From an uncultured Clostridia bacterium (GTDB lineage Bacteria; Bacillota; Clostridia; Oscillospirales; Ruminococcaceae): a stretch of 64,000 bases of DNA. Under the pieces are notes generated by a model, which ran no database searches, was not told where the DNA came from, and was given only the letters and a program-made list of their open reading frames with translations. The position numbers were made by a program, and so were the translations under genes. Of the stretch, positions 1 through 8,415 are shown piece after piece. The stretch covers positions 1 through 64,000 of the forward strand of contig CANPXN010000004.1 of NCBI GenBank assembly GCA_947586185.1, written 5' to 3'. Position 1 is the stretch's first letter; the number at the start of each line of letters is the position of its first letter.

Positions 1-95
1 ATAAATGGCGTGGTTACGTTGGTTATAACCTCTGTTCCGCAAATTTACTGCTTTTCTCCGCTTTTTATACATTTTGCGTTTTGCTTGTCACTTAA

Positions 96-182
96 CATAA
101 AGCCTTGATTAACGACTTTCACTATATATAACAATTTTAACACCCTGTTTGTGCACTTTTTTCCGAAATTTTTTCAAAAATC
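96..182. repeat. 87-bp direct repeat, left copy
   Basis: This block recurs in the same orientation at 2468-2554 with one mismatch (TTTTTT here, TTATTT there, near position 170). The two copies bracket the three-gene dockerin/protease operon. The block contains TTGTGCACTTTTTTCCG and no reading frame. It could be a duplicated intergenic segment left by tandem duplication, or a homology arm. Confidence 0.9.
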
Positions 183-244
183 AGCAATATAAACAAAATC
201 AGCTATAAAATCTATACATTATCTACAAAGCTATAAACGAGTGC

Positions 245-274
245 GACCCTCCTGAAAAATCAATCAGGAGGGTC
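245..274 (-). terminator. Hairpin downstream of the dockerin operon
   Basis: Perfect 11-bp arms GACCCTCCTGA / TCAGGAGGGTC with an 8-nt loop lie about 35 nt past the stop of the last minus-strand gene. No U-tract follows on either strand, so this may be a 3'-end stabiliser or a weak terminator. Confidence 0.5.
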
Positions 275-308
275 ATTTAGTATATGAAACTTTTGGGGAA
301 CGCTTAAA

Positions 309-1007
309 TCAGATCATCTGGATAAGAGCAACCAAATCCGCATTTGTAAGCTCACCGTCACCATTGATATCCGCAGCAAGCTGACTATAGGTAAGCAGCG
401 GAAAAGCAGTCGGGTCAGCGTTGTATTTTGCAAGCTTTACAGCGTCAACTATGTTTACCTTGCCGTCCATGCTCAGGTCGCCGGAAAGGGGGTCAATATC
501 GACTGGTTCGCCTGTAAATGACTGACCGCTTACATATTGCCACGACTCCATGAGTACAATTTCTTTTACGCCTTTCAAGCTTTTTATTTTTTCAGCAACA
601 GCCTCTTTATTGGTATCGGTTAAAGTTACTGTAACACGAGGCAAGCGATATGCTTCTAAATAATAAGTATCACCAGAACCAGAACCTCTACCCATACTAA
701 TATTAGTATTTCCTGTGCCGTTTATGGTATTAAGGCTTTCGTATAAATCCGTTCCCGGAATCAAGGCATAGATTGTGTTTCCATTTTCATCTGTAGTGGC
801 TGTAAGATATTCTTCTTCAACGTCAATATAATACTCACCAAATGTATATTTCGACATAAACTTTTCTTTCAATAGCTCATACTCTCCCTGCGTATAATAT
901 TTATCTCCAACTAAAACAAAGCCTATTGCAGAAGTCGGAGCAACACTCGCTGAACCTACTACAGCCGCAGAAATCAAAGCAGCTAAAATCCTCCTAAATT
1001 TTTTCAT
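309..1007 (-). CDS. Secreted protein with C-terminal type I dockerin
   Basis: A 232-residue protein with a signal peptide (residues 1-28, MKKFRRILAAL...) and an unrecognised central domain (about 29-172). It ends in a type I dockerin (about 175-232) with two Ca-binding loops: D-L-S-M-D-G-K-V-N-I-V-D and D-I-N-G-D-G-E-L-T-N-A-D. Dockerins bind cohesins on scaffoldins, so it is probably displayed in a cellulosome-like complex. The centre ends in a segment (R-V-T-V-T-L-T-D... then E-K-I-K-S-L-K-G-V-K-E-I) whose beta-alpha-beta pattern resembles protease propeptide/inhibitor folds; that is only a guess. The ATG at 1005-1007 was chosen because AAGGAG lies 10 nt upstream; a frame extending 13 codons further has no ribosome site. 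Last gene of the operon; its ribosome site overlaps the stop of the protease gene, implying coupled translation. Confidence 0.85.
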   Translation of the reverse strand: MKKFRRILAALISAAVVGSASVAPTSAIGFVLVGDKYYTQGEYELLKEKFMSKYTFGEYYIDVEEEYLTATTDENGNTIYALIPGTDLYESLNTINGTGNTNISMGRGSGSGDTYYLEAYRLPRVTVTLTDTNKEAVAEKIKSLKGVKEIVLMESWQYVSGQSFTGEPVDIDPLSGDLSMDGKVNIVDAVKLAKYNADPTAFPLLTYSQLAADINGDGELTNADLVALIQMI

Positions 1008-1020
1008 AGAAATCAACTCC

Positions 1021-1920
1021 TTATAAATGTTCATTATCAAGCGCAAATTTTAATATATTACTGTTGATTGGAACAAATTTATTTCCGTTTTTTGGATCAA
1101 CCGTACTAATGGCGCCAGCAATCCCAATAGCAGTTATATAGGATTCACCATTAATTTTGCACTCAGTATATAAAGGACCTCCTGATGTACCTGGAGCGAT
1201 ATAGCTATCAGTACGTATAAGTCCATTATCCCAGCTATTAAGGTGACCATCACTTTTCTTTAATATCGGCGGAGTTCCAGTCACTGTAGGAAAAAGGTAA
1301 CCCAAACTATGAACCGGAACATTATATGACGGCGCATCCTGAGAAGCAAGACCCAAGCTAAAATAACCGTATGGCTTTAAATTTTCTTCAACTGTTACGA
1401 TTGCATAATCATAATTTGAATCAGTTTTACCTGCCGGTGTAACAGGAACATGAATAGCAGTAGGGGTGAGCGAAATCAAATCTTCATTGCTTGCTGGATT
1501 TGATTTAGCAATGTACATTCTTAAATCAGTAGGAAAATTTCCATTAGAATAAATATTGTGTCTTGATGTTATTATAGTGTGTTTATCAACAATAAAAGCA
1601 CTCCCACAATTAATATATCCTTGACTCGCTGGAGTCCAATCCTCTAAATAAACCATTGACGTATTGGGATCAGCATTAGGACGAGGATCACTTGGGAACA
1701 CATCATTGACTGCACGAGGTACATTAGTGTAAATGTCAACTAAATCAATAGAATATTCTTCATCCGGCTTTGTTGAATTGTAATAATGCTTAATATATGT
1801 AATACTGTTGCTTGCCGCATCTGTATGGTCGTAGCTGCTTACAAGTGAGCCTCCCACAAGCATTACTGCTGACAATAGAATTGCTGCCGGCTTCATAAAA
1901 ACCTTTCTTAAACTAAACAT
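1021..1920 (-). CDS. Secreted V8-like (S1 family) serine protease
   Basis: A 299-residue protein with an N-terminal signal peptide (hydrophobic run about residues 10-28). The trypsin-fold catalytic triad is visible: His in T-S-R-H-N-I-Y after a G-S-A-F-I-V strand, Asp in Y-D-Y-A-I-V, and Ser in P-G-T-S-G-G-P-L-Y. This motif set fits glutamyl-endopeptidase/V8-type secreted proteases of the S1B group. The protein has no dockerin of its own, although both neighbours do. Start: ATG at 1920 with AAGGAGG 9 nt upstream; a Met nine codons in is an alternative. It is the middle gene of a three-gene operon, 16 nt after the first dockerin gene and 13 nt before the second. Its substrate is unknown. Confidence 0.85.
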   Translation of the reverse strand: MFSLRKVFMKPAAILLSAVMLVGGSLVSSYDHTDAASNSITYIKHYYNSTKPDEEYSIDLVDIYTNVPRAVNDVFPSDPRPNADPNTSMVYLEDWTPASQGYINCGSAFIVDKHTIITSRHNIYSNGNFPTDLRMYIAKSNPASNEDLISLTPTAIHVPVTPAGKTDSNYDYAIVTVEENLKPYGYFSLGLASQDAPSYNVPVHSLGYLFPTVTGTPPILKKSDGHLNSWDNGLIRTDSYIAPGTSGGPLYTECKINGESYITAIGIAGAISTVDPKNGNKFVPINSNILKFALDNEHL

Positions 1921-1936
1921 ATAAATCTACCTCCTT

Positions 1937-2236
1937 TTAAACAATTTCCCATGATACAACTTCTTGCTCGCTGACGTACATTCTAAGTATTGCCAAATCA
2001 GCTGCTCCTGTGATACCATCATGGTCAATATCATAGCACCTTGGATCTACAACACCATAAAATCCCACAAAATACTTACTAAGTGCAACAAGATCCATCA
2101 AATCAATATTGCCGTCCTGATTGGTATCCATTCTTTTTTCATCAATCGTGAACGCTCCAGCCGAAAAAGCCGCCGAAGCCGAAGCGGTAATCATTATTGC
2201 CGCCGCTGATAAAACAGATAAAAATTTTTTAACCAT
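1937..2236 (-). CDS. Minimal secreted dockerin protein
   Basis: A 99-residue protein with a signal peptide (residues 1-29, ending near A-F-S-A-G-A-F). Almost the whole mature chain is one type I dockerin: loop 1 D-T-N-Q-D-G-N-I-D-L-M-D and loop 2 D-I-D-H-D-G-I-T-G-A-A-D. There is no enzymatic module. It could act as a competitor or adaptor for cohesins, or be the remnant of a larger enzyme. First gene of the operon, with AAGGAGG ahead of the ATG and a near-consensus promoter about 60 nt upstream. Its protease neighbour lacks a dockerin, so a non-covalent partnership is an attractive but untested idea. Confidence 0.85.
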   Translation of the reverse strand: MVKKFLSVLSAAAIMITASASAAFSAGAFTIDEKRMDTNQDGNIDLMDLVALSKYFVGFYGVVDPRCYDIDHDGITGAADLAILRMYVSEQEVVSWEIV

Positions 2237-2298
2237 ATTAATTCCTCCTTTAATTGTTGTCTTTCCTAACCGTCGTGGAATTTTATTCCTGTAGCTTT

Positions 2299-2327
2299 AT
2301 TATATACCTATTTTTGTATTCTGTCAA
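2299..2327 (-). promoter_or_regulatory. Sigma-A promoter of the dockerin/protease operon
   Basis: Reading the minus strand: TTGACA (2322-2327), a 17-bp spacer, then TATAAT (2299-2304). Both hexamers match the consensus perfectly. It lies about 60 bp upstream of the first ATG. Confidence 0.85.
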
Positions 2328-2467
2328 GAATTTTAAAAAAATATTTTTAACAATATTAATTACTTATTAATATTTTGGTGTTGCTATTTATATGACGTCC
2401 CCTATACGGCATGGGAACGCCATATAAATATATATATATTAGATCTGAACCGCTGAAAATCGCTAAT

Positions 2468-2554
2468 CATAAAGCCTTGATTAACGACTTTCACTATATA
2501 TAACAATTTTAACACCCTGTTTGTGCACTTTTTTCCGAAATTATTTCAAAAATC
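2468..2554. repeat. 87-bp direct repeat, right copy
   Basis: Same orientation as 96-182, with 86 of 87 bases identical. It sits between the two divergent promoters of this region. Confidence 0.9.
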
Positions 2555-2669
2555 GGAGATGTGCACAAAACTCACCAAATAATTACAGCTATGTGCACAA
2601 AAAATTACCCTAAAGCAAAAATAGCAGCAGAGGATTTTTTCATTTTCTATAGCTTTTTTTTGATTTCTG

Positions 2670-2678
2670 TGCTATAAT
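2670..2678 (+). promoter_or_regulatory. Extended -10 promoter of the PHP gene
   Basis: TGC-TATAAT, a TGn-extended perfect -10 hexamer about 54 bp upstream of the start codon. No convincing -35 was found, as is usual for extended -10 promoters. Confidence 0.6.
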
Positions 2679-2731
2679 TAACTCATTGCTTTTAATAATG
2701 CAATAATCTGAAATCAGAAAGGAAAATATTT

Positions 2732-3568
2732 ATGCTTTTGGACTGTCATACTCATACAGCCAACTCACCTGACGGGCAGAATACTGTTGCAGAGCGCTGT
2801 GAGCGAGCTGTCGAGCTTGGATTTAAGGCAATGGCAATAACGGACCATTGTGAAGTCAACCGCTATTACGAAGCAGAGCATTATGAAATCAGACCGGATG
2901 AAAAATATCACGATTATAATTTCAAAGTCTGCTATGAAAATTCCCTTGCGGAAACTGCACGAGCCAAAGAGATATATAAAGGGAAACTAAATCTAATCTG
3001 CGGAATCGAGCTTGGTCAGTCTGCTTATGACGCTGAACTTTCGGAAAAGCTGATTTCAGATGACAGGGTCGATTTTGTTATCGGTTCGCTTCACGAGCTT
3101 CCCGGTCGTGATGATTTTGCTTTTATCGACTATACTAAAGAAGACGTAAATAAGCTTATGGAGCAGAACTTTACCGAAATATTGAATATGTGCCGTCTTG
3201 GTAAGTTTGACGTGCTGGGACACTTGACATATGCCCTAAGATATGCAAGTAATTACGGAGTGAAAATTGATCTTAAACCATTTGACGACATAATTGCTGA
3301 TATTTTTAGAACTGTAATTTTTAACGGAAATGGAATCGAGATCAACACTTCCGGTCTTCGCCAGAAATACGGGAAAACGTTTCCAACTTATGAATATGTA
3401 AAGCTATATAAGGACCTCGGCGGTGAAATAATCACTGTCGGCTCTGATGCTCATACCACGGCAGACCTTGGAAAAGGAATTTCCGATGGGATCGCTTTGG
3501 CTGAAAAAGCCGGATTCAGCAGAATTGCCTATTTCATCAATAGAAAACCGCATTTTATAAATATTTAA
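2732..3568 (+). CDS. PHP-domain phosphatase, histidinol-phosphatase-like
   Basis: A 278-residue PHP-superfamily metallophosphatase close to the HisJ/HisK type, which removes phosphate from L-histidinol phosphate in histidine synthesis. Metal-binding motifs appear in order: D-C-H-T-H-T (residues 4-9), T-D-H-C-E (about 48), G-I-E-L-G, G-S-L-H-E-L, and G-S-D-A-H at about 240. Length is normal for the family. No other his gene is nearby, so another phosphoester substrate is possible. Start ATG at 2732 after an AGAAAGGA site. The Lrp/AsnC gene follows 13 nt downstream, making an operon with the aminotransferase and ispE. Confidence 0.75.
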   Translation: MLLDCHTHTANSPDGQNTVAERCERAVELGFKAMAITDHCEVNRYYEAEHYEIRPDEKYHDYNFKVCYENSLAETARAKEIYKGKLNLICGIELGQSAYDAELSEKLISDDRVDFVIGSLHELPGRDDFAFIDYTKEDVNKLMEQNFTEILNMCRLGKFDVLGHLTYALRYASNYGVKIDLKPFDDIIADIFRTVIFNGNGIEINTSGLRQKYGKTFPTYEYVKLYKDLGGEIITVGSDAHTTADLGKGISDGIALAEKAGFSRIAYFINRKPHFINI

Positions 3569-3581
3569 CGGAGGGACAATA

Positions 3582-4061
3582 ATGAACGAGCTTATAAGAC
3601 TTCTTAAACAGGATGCAAGACTTTCAAACGAGCAGCTTGCTTCAATGCTTGGTATAACCACTAAAGAGGTTGCTGAAAAAATTGAAAAGCTTGAAGCCGA
3701 CGGCATTATCAAGGGCTACAGCGCTATTGTAAACGAGGAGCTTGCAGACAAAAACAGCATTACTGCTTTTATCGAGCTTAAAGTTACACCTCAGCGTGAC
3801 AAGGGTTTTGACGATATCGCTAAAACTATCATGATGTATGACGAGGTTGAAAGCGTTACACTTATGTCAGGAGGCTATGACTTAGCCGTTACTGTTACAG
3901 GAACAAATTTTAAGGATATTGCGCTGTTCGTAGCACAAAGACTTGCAACTATTGACGGCGTTCTTTCCACTACTACACATTTCTTCCTGAGAAGATACAA
4001 GGAAAAAGGAATATTTATTCAGGAGGAAGATGTTGACGAAAGGGGTTATGTTGCTCCGTGA
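3582..4061 (+). CDS. Lrp/AsnC-family transcriptional regulator
   Basis: 159 residues. The N-terminal winged helix-turn-helix is at about 1-55 (L-S-N-E-Q-L-A-S-M-L-G-I-T-T-K-E-V). It is followed by a C-terminal RAM (ligand-binding, oligomerisation) domain of about 70 residues with the typical V-T-L-M-S-G-G-Y-D-L-A-V core. Lrp/AsnC proteins sense amino acids. The gene overlaps the next one, an aminotransferase, by 4 nt (GTGA), so the aminotransferase is the most likely target or metabolic partner. GGAGG sits 8 nt ahead of the ATG. Conserved adjacency of this regulator and aminotransferase is common in Clostridia, from my knowledge of the families. Confidence 0.9.
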   Translation: MNELIRLLKQDARLSNEQLASMLGITTKEVAEKIEKLEADGIIKGYSAIVNEELADKNSITAFIELKVTPQRDKGFDDIAKTIMMYDEVESVTLMSGGYDLAVTVTGTNFKDIALFVAQRLATIDGVLSTTTHFFLRRYKEKGIFIQEEDVDERGYVAP

Positions 4062-5230
4062 TTGATTATAATTCAGTACTTTCTGACAAGATCAAAAAAA
4101 TCAAGCCGTCAGGAATCCGAAGATTTTTTGACCTTGCTCAGAATATGCAAGGCGTAATAAGCCTTGGCGTCGGTGAGCCAGACTTCCAGACTCCTTGGGT
4201 CGTGCGAAAGTCTGCAATCGACACTCTTGAAAAAAAACGTATGATTTATTCCGCAAATGCAGGTCTTGCACAGCTAAGAGAAGAAATTGCAAATTATACT
4301 TATAAAAAAACCGGGTGCCGCTATCACTCTGAAAATGAGGTTATAGTAACTGTCGGCGGCTCTGAAGCCATTGATATCTCTATACGTGCAATGGTTAATC
4401 CCGGAGATGAAGTCCTTATAGTTGAACCGTGCTTTGTCTGCTATGCCCCACTTGTTGAGCTTATGGGAGGCGTTCCGGTATCAATCCAAACTAAGCGTAA
4501 GGACAACTTCAAGCTTACTGCCAGCGCTTTGAAGGAAAAAATTACTGACAGAACAAAGCTGCTTATCCTCCCCTTCCCTAACAATCCTACCGGTGCAATA
4601 ATGACAAGGGAGGACCTTGAGAAAATTGCAGACGTACTGCGTGATACAAATATAGTAATACTTTCAGACGAAATTTATTCCGAGCTTACCTATGGAAGAA
4701 AACACTGCTCAATTACTGAAATTGACGGAATGAAAGAAAGAACAGTATATATAAACGGATTTTCAAAGGCTTTTGCAATGACAGGCTGGAGACTTGGTTA
4801 TCTATGCGCTCCTGAACCTATTGTAAAGGAGATACTTAAAATCCACCAGTATGCAATTATGTGCTCCCCAACCCTCAGTCAGTATGCCGCTATTGAAGCT
4901 CTTACCCAATGCGAAACCGAGGTCAGAAACATGGTTGCCGAATATAATGTAAGACGCAGGCTTCTTGTTGACAGCTTTAATAAAATGGGTCTTGACTGCT
5001 TTAATCCTGAGGGAGCGTTCTATGTATTCCCATGCATTAAAAGTACCGGTATGTCAAGTGAGGAGTTTTGCGAAAGGCTGCTAAATGAACAAAATGTTGC
5101 GGTAGTTCCGGGAAATGCTTTCGGCGAAAGCGGCGAGGGATTTATAAGAGTTTCCTACGCCTACTCCTTAAAGCATCTTCTTGAGGCTCTGAAACGTATT
5201 GAAGCTTTTCTTAAAGGTCTGAATATATGA
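4058..5230 (+). CDS. PLP-dependent class I aminotransferase
   Basis: 390 residues, fold type I aminotransferase (aspartate/aromatic group). Visible motifs: N-N-P-T-G near residue 170, D-E-I-Y-S-E about 202, the PLP lysine in S-K-A-F-A-M-T-G-W-R-L-G about 235, and the substrate-carboxylate arginine region R-V-S-Y-A-Y near 367. The start is GTG at 4058, which overlaps the stop of the Lrp gene as GTGA; translational coupling is likely. The exact amino donor cannot be read from the sequence. Confidence 0.9.
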   Translation: MIDYNSVLSDKIKKIKPSGIRRFFDLAQNMQGVISLGVGEPDFQTPWVVRKSAIDTLEKKRMIYSANAGLAQLREEIANYTYKKTGCRYHSENEVIVTVGGSEAIDISIRAMVNPGDEVLIVEPCFVCYAPLVELMGGVPVSIQTKRKDNFKLTASALKEKITDRTKLLILPFPNNPTGAIMTREDLEKIADVLRDTNIVILSDEIYSELTYGRKHCSITEIDGMKERTVYINGFSKAFAMTGWRLGYLCAPEPIVKEILKIHQYAIMCSPTLSQYAAIEALTQCETEVRNMVAEYNVRRRLLVDSFNKMGLDCFNPEGAFYVFPCIKSTGMSSEEFCERLLNEQNVAVVPGNAFGESGEGFIRVSYAYSLKHLLEALKRIEAFLKGLNI

Positions 5231-5237
5231 GGTGAAT

Positions 5238-6083
5238 ATGGACAGTATTACTTTAAAAGCTCCTGCGAAAATCAATCTTTCTCTTGATGTTACCGGAAAA
5301 AAAGAAAACGGATATCATACTATTGAAAGCATTTTTCAGACTGTCAGCATATTCGACATGGTATCTGTCTCAAAACGCAGCAGCGGCATCAATATAATAT
5401 GCAGCAAACCGGGAGTACCCTGCGACAGATCAAATATTGCCTATAAAGCAGCCGAGCTGTTTTTCAGATATACGGGAATAAATTCAGGAGCTGAAATCAA
5501 GCTTGAAAAGCATATTCCCTCCCAGGCAGGTCTTGGAGGAGGCAGCTCTGACGGCGCAAGCGTACTTATCGGTCTTGATAAAATCTTTGAAACCTCGCTG
5601 AAACAGGAGACACTTTGTATGCTGGGCGGTAAAATAAGCGCTGACACTGCTTTTTTTACCCTTGGCGGCACAGCATATGTAACAGGAATCGGAGAAATAC
5701 TTGAAGCTCTTCCTCAAATTCCGGAAACTCATTTTGTTATTGCTAAGGGAGCTTCGGGAGTTTCAACTCCAGAGGCATACGGTAAAATTGATCAGCTTGA
5801 AAGTCCTGTTCACCCGGAGGTTCAAAAGCTGAAACAAGCCATATTAAACGGCAGATTTACAGAATGCTGTGGCCTTTGCGGAAATCTTTTCGAGCAGGTA
5901 ACTGATCTTAATGATGTATGCCATATAAAAAATGAAATGAAAGAAATGGGAGCATTATCCGCTGTTATGAGCGGAAGCGGCTCATCTGTGTTCGGAATTT
6001 TTAAAACGGAAAATCAGGCTTTGGCATGCGCCGAAAAGCTTGGAGAAAAATACGAATTTTCACAGTATTGTAAAAGTATATAG
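5238..6083 (+). CDS. ispE: 4-diphosphocytidyl-2-C-methyl-D-erythritol kinase
   Basis: 281 residues, GHMP kinase of the MEP isoprenoid pathway; it phosphorylates the 2-hydroxyl of CDP-ME using ATP. Evidence: N-terminal A-P-A-K-I-N-L-S-L, Y-H-T-I-E-S-I-F-Q, the ATP loop P-S-Q-A-G-L-G-G-G-S-S-D (about 92-103) and C-terminal S-G-S-G-S-S-V-F-G. The ATG at 5238 is preferred over the GTG at 5232 because the GAGGTGA ribosome site covers that GTG. It lies 7 nt after the aminotransferase gene and ends the operon at a terminator. Confidence 0.95.
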   Translation: MDSITLKAPAKINLSLDVTGKKENGYHTIESIFQTVSIFDMVSVSKRSSGINIICSKPGVPCDRSNIAYKAAELFFRYTGINSGAEIKLEKHIPSQAGLGGGSSDGASVLIGLDKIFETSLKQETLCMLGGKISADTAFFTLGGTAYVTGIGEILEALPQIPETHFVIAKGASGVSTPEAYGKIDQLESPVHPEVQKLKQAILNGRFTECCGLCGNLFEQVTDLNDVCHIKNEMKEMGALSAVMSGSGSSVFGIFKTENQALACAEKLGEKYEFSQYCKSI

Positions 6084-6126
6084 ATCATACCTGTAAGCTC
6101 AGAAAATGGCCGCTGCAAGCAGGGAT

Positions 6127-6165
6127 AAAAAATGTTCGATGGATAAAACCACCGAACATTTTTAT
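6127..6165. terminator. Bidirectional terminator, ispE / nadA
   Basis: Stem AATGTTCG-A-TGG / CCA-C-CGAACATT (one mismatch) with A-run before and TTTTT after, between the convergent ispE and nadA genes. Confidence 0.85.
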
Positions 6166-6172
6166 TATATGA

Positions 6173-7102
6173 TCAGCCACCAAGCCTTATCATTTCATCA
6201 ATACATACCCCTGCTCGTTTGATCTGCTCGTCCGACATTTTTATTTCACATGCCTTACCATTATTTTTGTCCATATTCAAAAGAGTTTTATAAACGTCCA
6301 TAAGAGTTGTAAGCTTCATGTTAGGACATATGATTTTCTTGGAAAGATTATAAAACTCCTTATCAGGACAGGCATACTGCAAATGCTCCGTTATGCTAAT
6401 CTCTGTACCGATAATAAATTCTTTTGCATCTGAATTTTTAGCAAAATTCATAATACCGGAGGTAGAGCCAATATAATCTGCATTTCTTACTATCTCTTCC
6501 CTGCACTCAGGATGAACAAGAACCAACGCTTCCGGGTGCAGCTCCTTTGCCCTTTTAAGGTCAGATGCCGTCACTGAAGCATGAACAGGACAACCGCCCT
6601 CAAGCAGCTTGATATCCTTATCCGGAACTTGTTTTGCAACATAACCTCCAAGATTGCAATCAGGTATAAATAATATCTTATCTGCATCCATTTTCTCCAC
6701 TATCTGGACAGCGGTTGACGAGGTAACACATACGTCGCATACTTCCTTTAATGCAGCAGTTGTGTTTATGTAAGCGACAACAGCTCTGTCAGGTTCCTTT
6801 GCTTTAAGCTGAGCGATAAGCTCAGGCTCCATCTGCTCCGCCATAGGGCAACCGGCTTCTCCATTTGCAAGAAATACACGCTTATCCGGAGAAAGCATTT
6901 TTACTGTTTCCGCCATAAAATGAACTCCGCACATGATAAATGCGCTGCAATCATGTTTTTTAGCCGCAACACTCAGCGCATAGGAATCACCTGTTTCATC
7001 TGCAATTTCTATGATTTCCTTTGCCTGATATGAATGTGCAAGAATTACTGCATTCTTATCCTTTTTAAGCTTTAAAATCTCTTCCTGAATTTTGCTGATC
7101 AT
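6173..7102 (-). CDS. nadA: Quinolinate synthase A
   Basis: 309 residues. It condenses iminoaspartate with dihydroxyacetone phosphate to quinolinate for NAD synthesis, using a [4Fe-4S] cluster. Motifs: A-H-S-Y-Q near the N-terminus, M-A-E-T-V-K-M-L, Y-I-N-T-T-A, C-V-T-S-S, H-P-E-C and I-C-P-N-M-K. The last three carry the three expected cluster cysteines. The ATG at 7102 is preferred over an upstream TTG because the GGAGG site lies just before it. No nadB or nadC lies nearby, so the rest of the pathway must be elsewhere. It is 14 nt downstream of the AI-2E permease stop and probably cotranscribed with it. Confidence 0.95.
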   Translation of the reverse strand: MISKIQEEILKLKKDKNAVILAHSYQAKEIIEIADETGDSYALSVAAKKHDCSAFIMCGVHFMAETVKMLSPDKRVFLANGEAGCPMAEQMEPELIAQLKAKEPDRAVVAYINTTAALKEVCDVCVTSSTAVQIVEKMDADKILFIPDCNLGGYVAKQVPDKDIKLLEGGCPVHASVTASDLKRAKELHPEALVLVHPECREEIVRNADYIGSTSGIMNFAKNSDAKEFIIGTEISITEHLQYACPDKEFYNLSKKIICPNMKLTTLMDVYKTLLNMDKNNGKACEIKMSDEQIKRAGVCIDEMIRLGG

Positions 7103-7116
7103 AGTTTCCTCCAAAA

Positions 7117-8415
7117 TTATTTTTTGTCTTTTTCCTGATCATCCGATGAAGCGGTTTCTTCGGATTTACTCTCAGTTTTATTTTTTACATATACAGCTTC
7201 TTCCTCCGTTTTGTAATATGCAGTGGATACAGGTAACTTTTTCTTCTCAAGCTTTTCAATAATAAGCTCCCTAAACAAAGTATATATTACTGCAAACGCC
7301 GGAACAAAAAGTATCATGCCGGCAAAGCCGAACAAGCCTCCTCCTACGAAAATAGCAAACATTATCCAGAACGCGGATAGTCCAAGTGAATTGCCAAGGA
7401 TCTTCGGACCAAGAATGTTTCCGTCAAACTGCTGAAGCAAAAGAATAAATATTATAAATGCAATAGTCTTGTTAGGCGTTGAAAGAAGAACCAGAAATGC
7501 GCTTGGAACTGCGCCGATAAAAGGTCCGAAGAAAGGTATCATATTTGTGATGCCAATAATAAAGCTTATGAGAACCACATAGTCAGGCATTTTCAAAAGA
7601 GTCATACCGATAAATGCCAGAATACCGATAATAAGCGAGTCGAGAGCTTTTCCTGAAAGAAAATGAATAAATGTATAATTTGCGTCAGCTGAAATCTTTA
7701 ATACCTTATCGCATCTTTTTGCAGGCAGAAGTGCATGTGCAACCTTTTTTGCCTGAGCAATAAAAGTTTCCTTGCTGAAAAGTAAATATATTGATACCAC
7801 TATACCAAGAAGACAGTTTTTTAGTCCAATAAGGAAATTCATTGCGCCGTCTGTTACATTTGCAATAAGTCCGTCCTTTGCAAGAATGCTGTCAAGCTTT
7901 GGCTGAAACTGTGAAACCGCTTTCATTACTATATCCTGAATATTTTCAAATTCAGTATTTATCATATTTTTCAGATCAGGATTTGCTTCCAGAAATTTGT
8001 TTGCCCTATTTTCAATATAATCCTGAACGTTGTTAAAATACGTTGGAAGATTCTTTATGATCTCTTTTATACTGTCAAGTATTTCAGGTACTGCTGAAAC
8101 TATAAGCATCGAAATAACAGCTAAAGTAATAAGCATGGTAATAGTTATGCTCAAAGTCCGGACAAGAGCCTTATGAGGCTTCTTTCGGCAGACAGCCTTT
8201 TTAAGAAGACGCTCAAAAAACATCATCAACGGATTTAAAAGATATGCTATTGCAATACCCCATATTATCGGTGACAAAACGCTCAGTATTTTTCTGAAAT
8301 AGCGGAAAAAAGATTCATACTTAAAAATAAACGCCGTCATAAGAAGACAAACACCAAAAACTATAATACAATATGCAGCATTGGTATTGCTTTTTGCATT
8401 AAAACGTAATTTCAT
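7117..8415 (-). CDS. AI-2E family (PerM/YtvI) membrane transporter
   Basis: 432 residues, about eight hydrophobic segments. A long extracytoplasmic or amphipathic stretch lies between helices 3 and 4 (about residues 95-190). The family core is visible: G-I-T-N-M-I-P-F-F-G-P-F-I-G-A-V-P and Q-F-D-G-N-I-L-G-P-K-I-L-G. The charged C-terminal tail (K/E/D-rich, last 30 residues) is cytoplasmic. Family members export autoinducer-2 or act as Na+/H+ antiporters; this one cannot be assigned more closely. Start ATG 8415 with GGAGC upstream; a TTG four codons earlier overlaps that site. Confidence 0.85.
   Translation of the reverse strand: MKLRFNAKSNTNAAYCIIVFGVCLLMTAFIFKYESFFRYFRKILSVLSPIIWGIAIAYLLNPLMMFFERLLKKAVCRKKPHKALVRTLSITITMLITLAVISMLIVSAVPEILDSIKEIIKNLPTYFNNVQDYIENRANKFLEANPDLKNMINTEFENIQDIVMKAVSQFQPKLDSILAKDGLIANVTDGAMNFLIGLKNCLLGIVVSIYLLFSKETFIAQAKKVAHALLPAKRCDKVLKISADANYTFIHFLSGKALDSLIIGILAFIGMTLLKMPDYVVLISFIIGITNMIPFFGPFIGAVPSAFLVLLSTPNKTIAFIIFILLLQQFDGNILGPKILGNSLGLSAFWIMFAIFVGGGLFGFAGMILFVPAFAVIYTLFRELIIEKLEKKKLPVSTAYYKTEEEAVYVKNKTESKSEETASSDDQEKDKK

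Larger units (their letters stand above)
1..308. other. Intergenic stretch before the dockerin operon
   Basis: No reading frame with a credible start and ribosome site was found. The stretch holds the left copy of an 87-bp direct repeat (96-182) and an 11-bp perfect inverted repeat (245-274). The rest is AT-rich and unassigned. Confidence 0.6.
2237..2731. other. Divergent intergenic region, dockerin operon / PHP gene
   Basis: It contains the minus-strand promoter (2299-2327), an imperfect 17-nt-arm palindrome (2386-2429, 15 of 17 positions match, 10-nt loop), the right copy of the 87-bp repeat (2468-2554) and the plus-strand extended -10 promoter (2670-2678). No small gene was seen. Confidence 0.7.
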
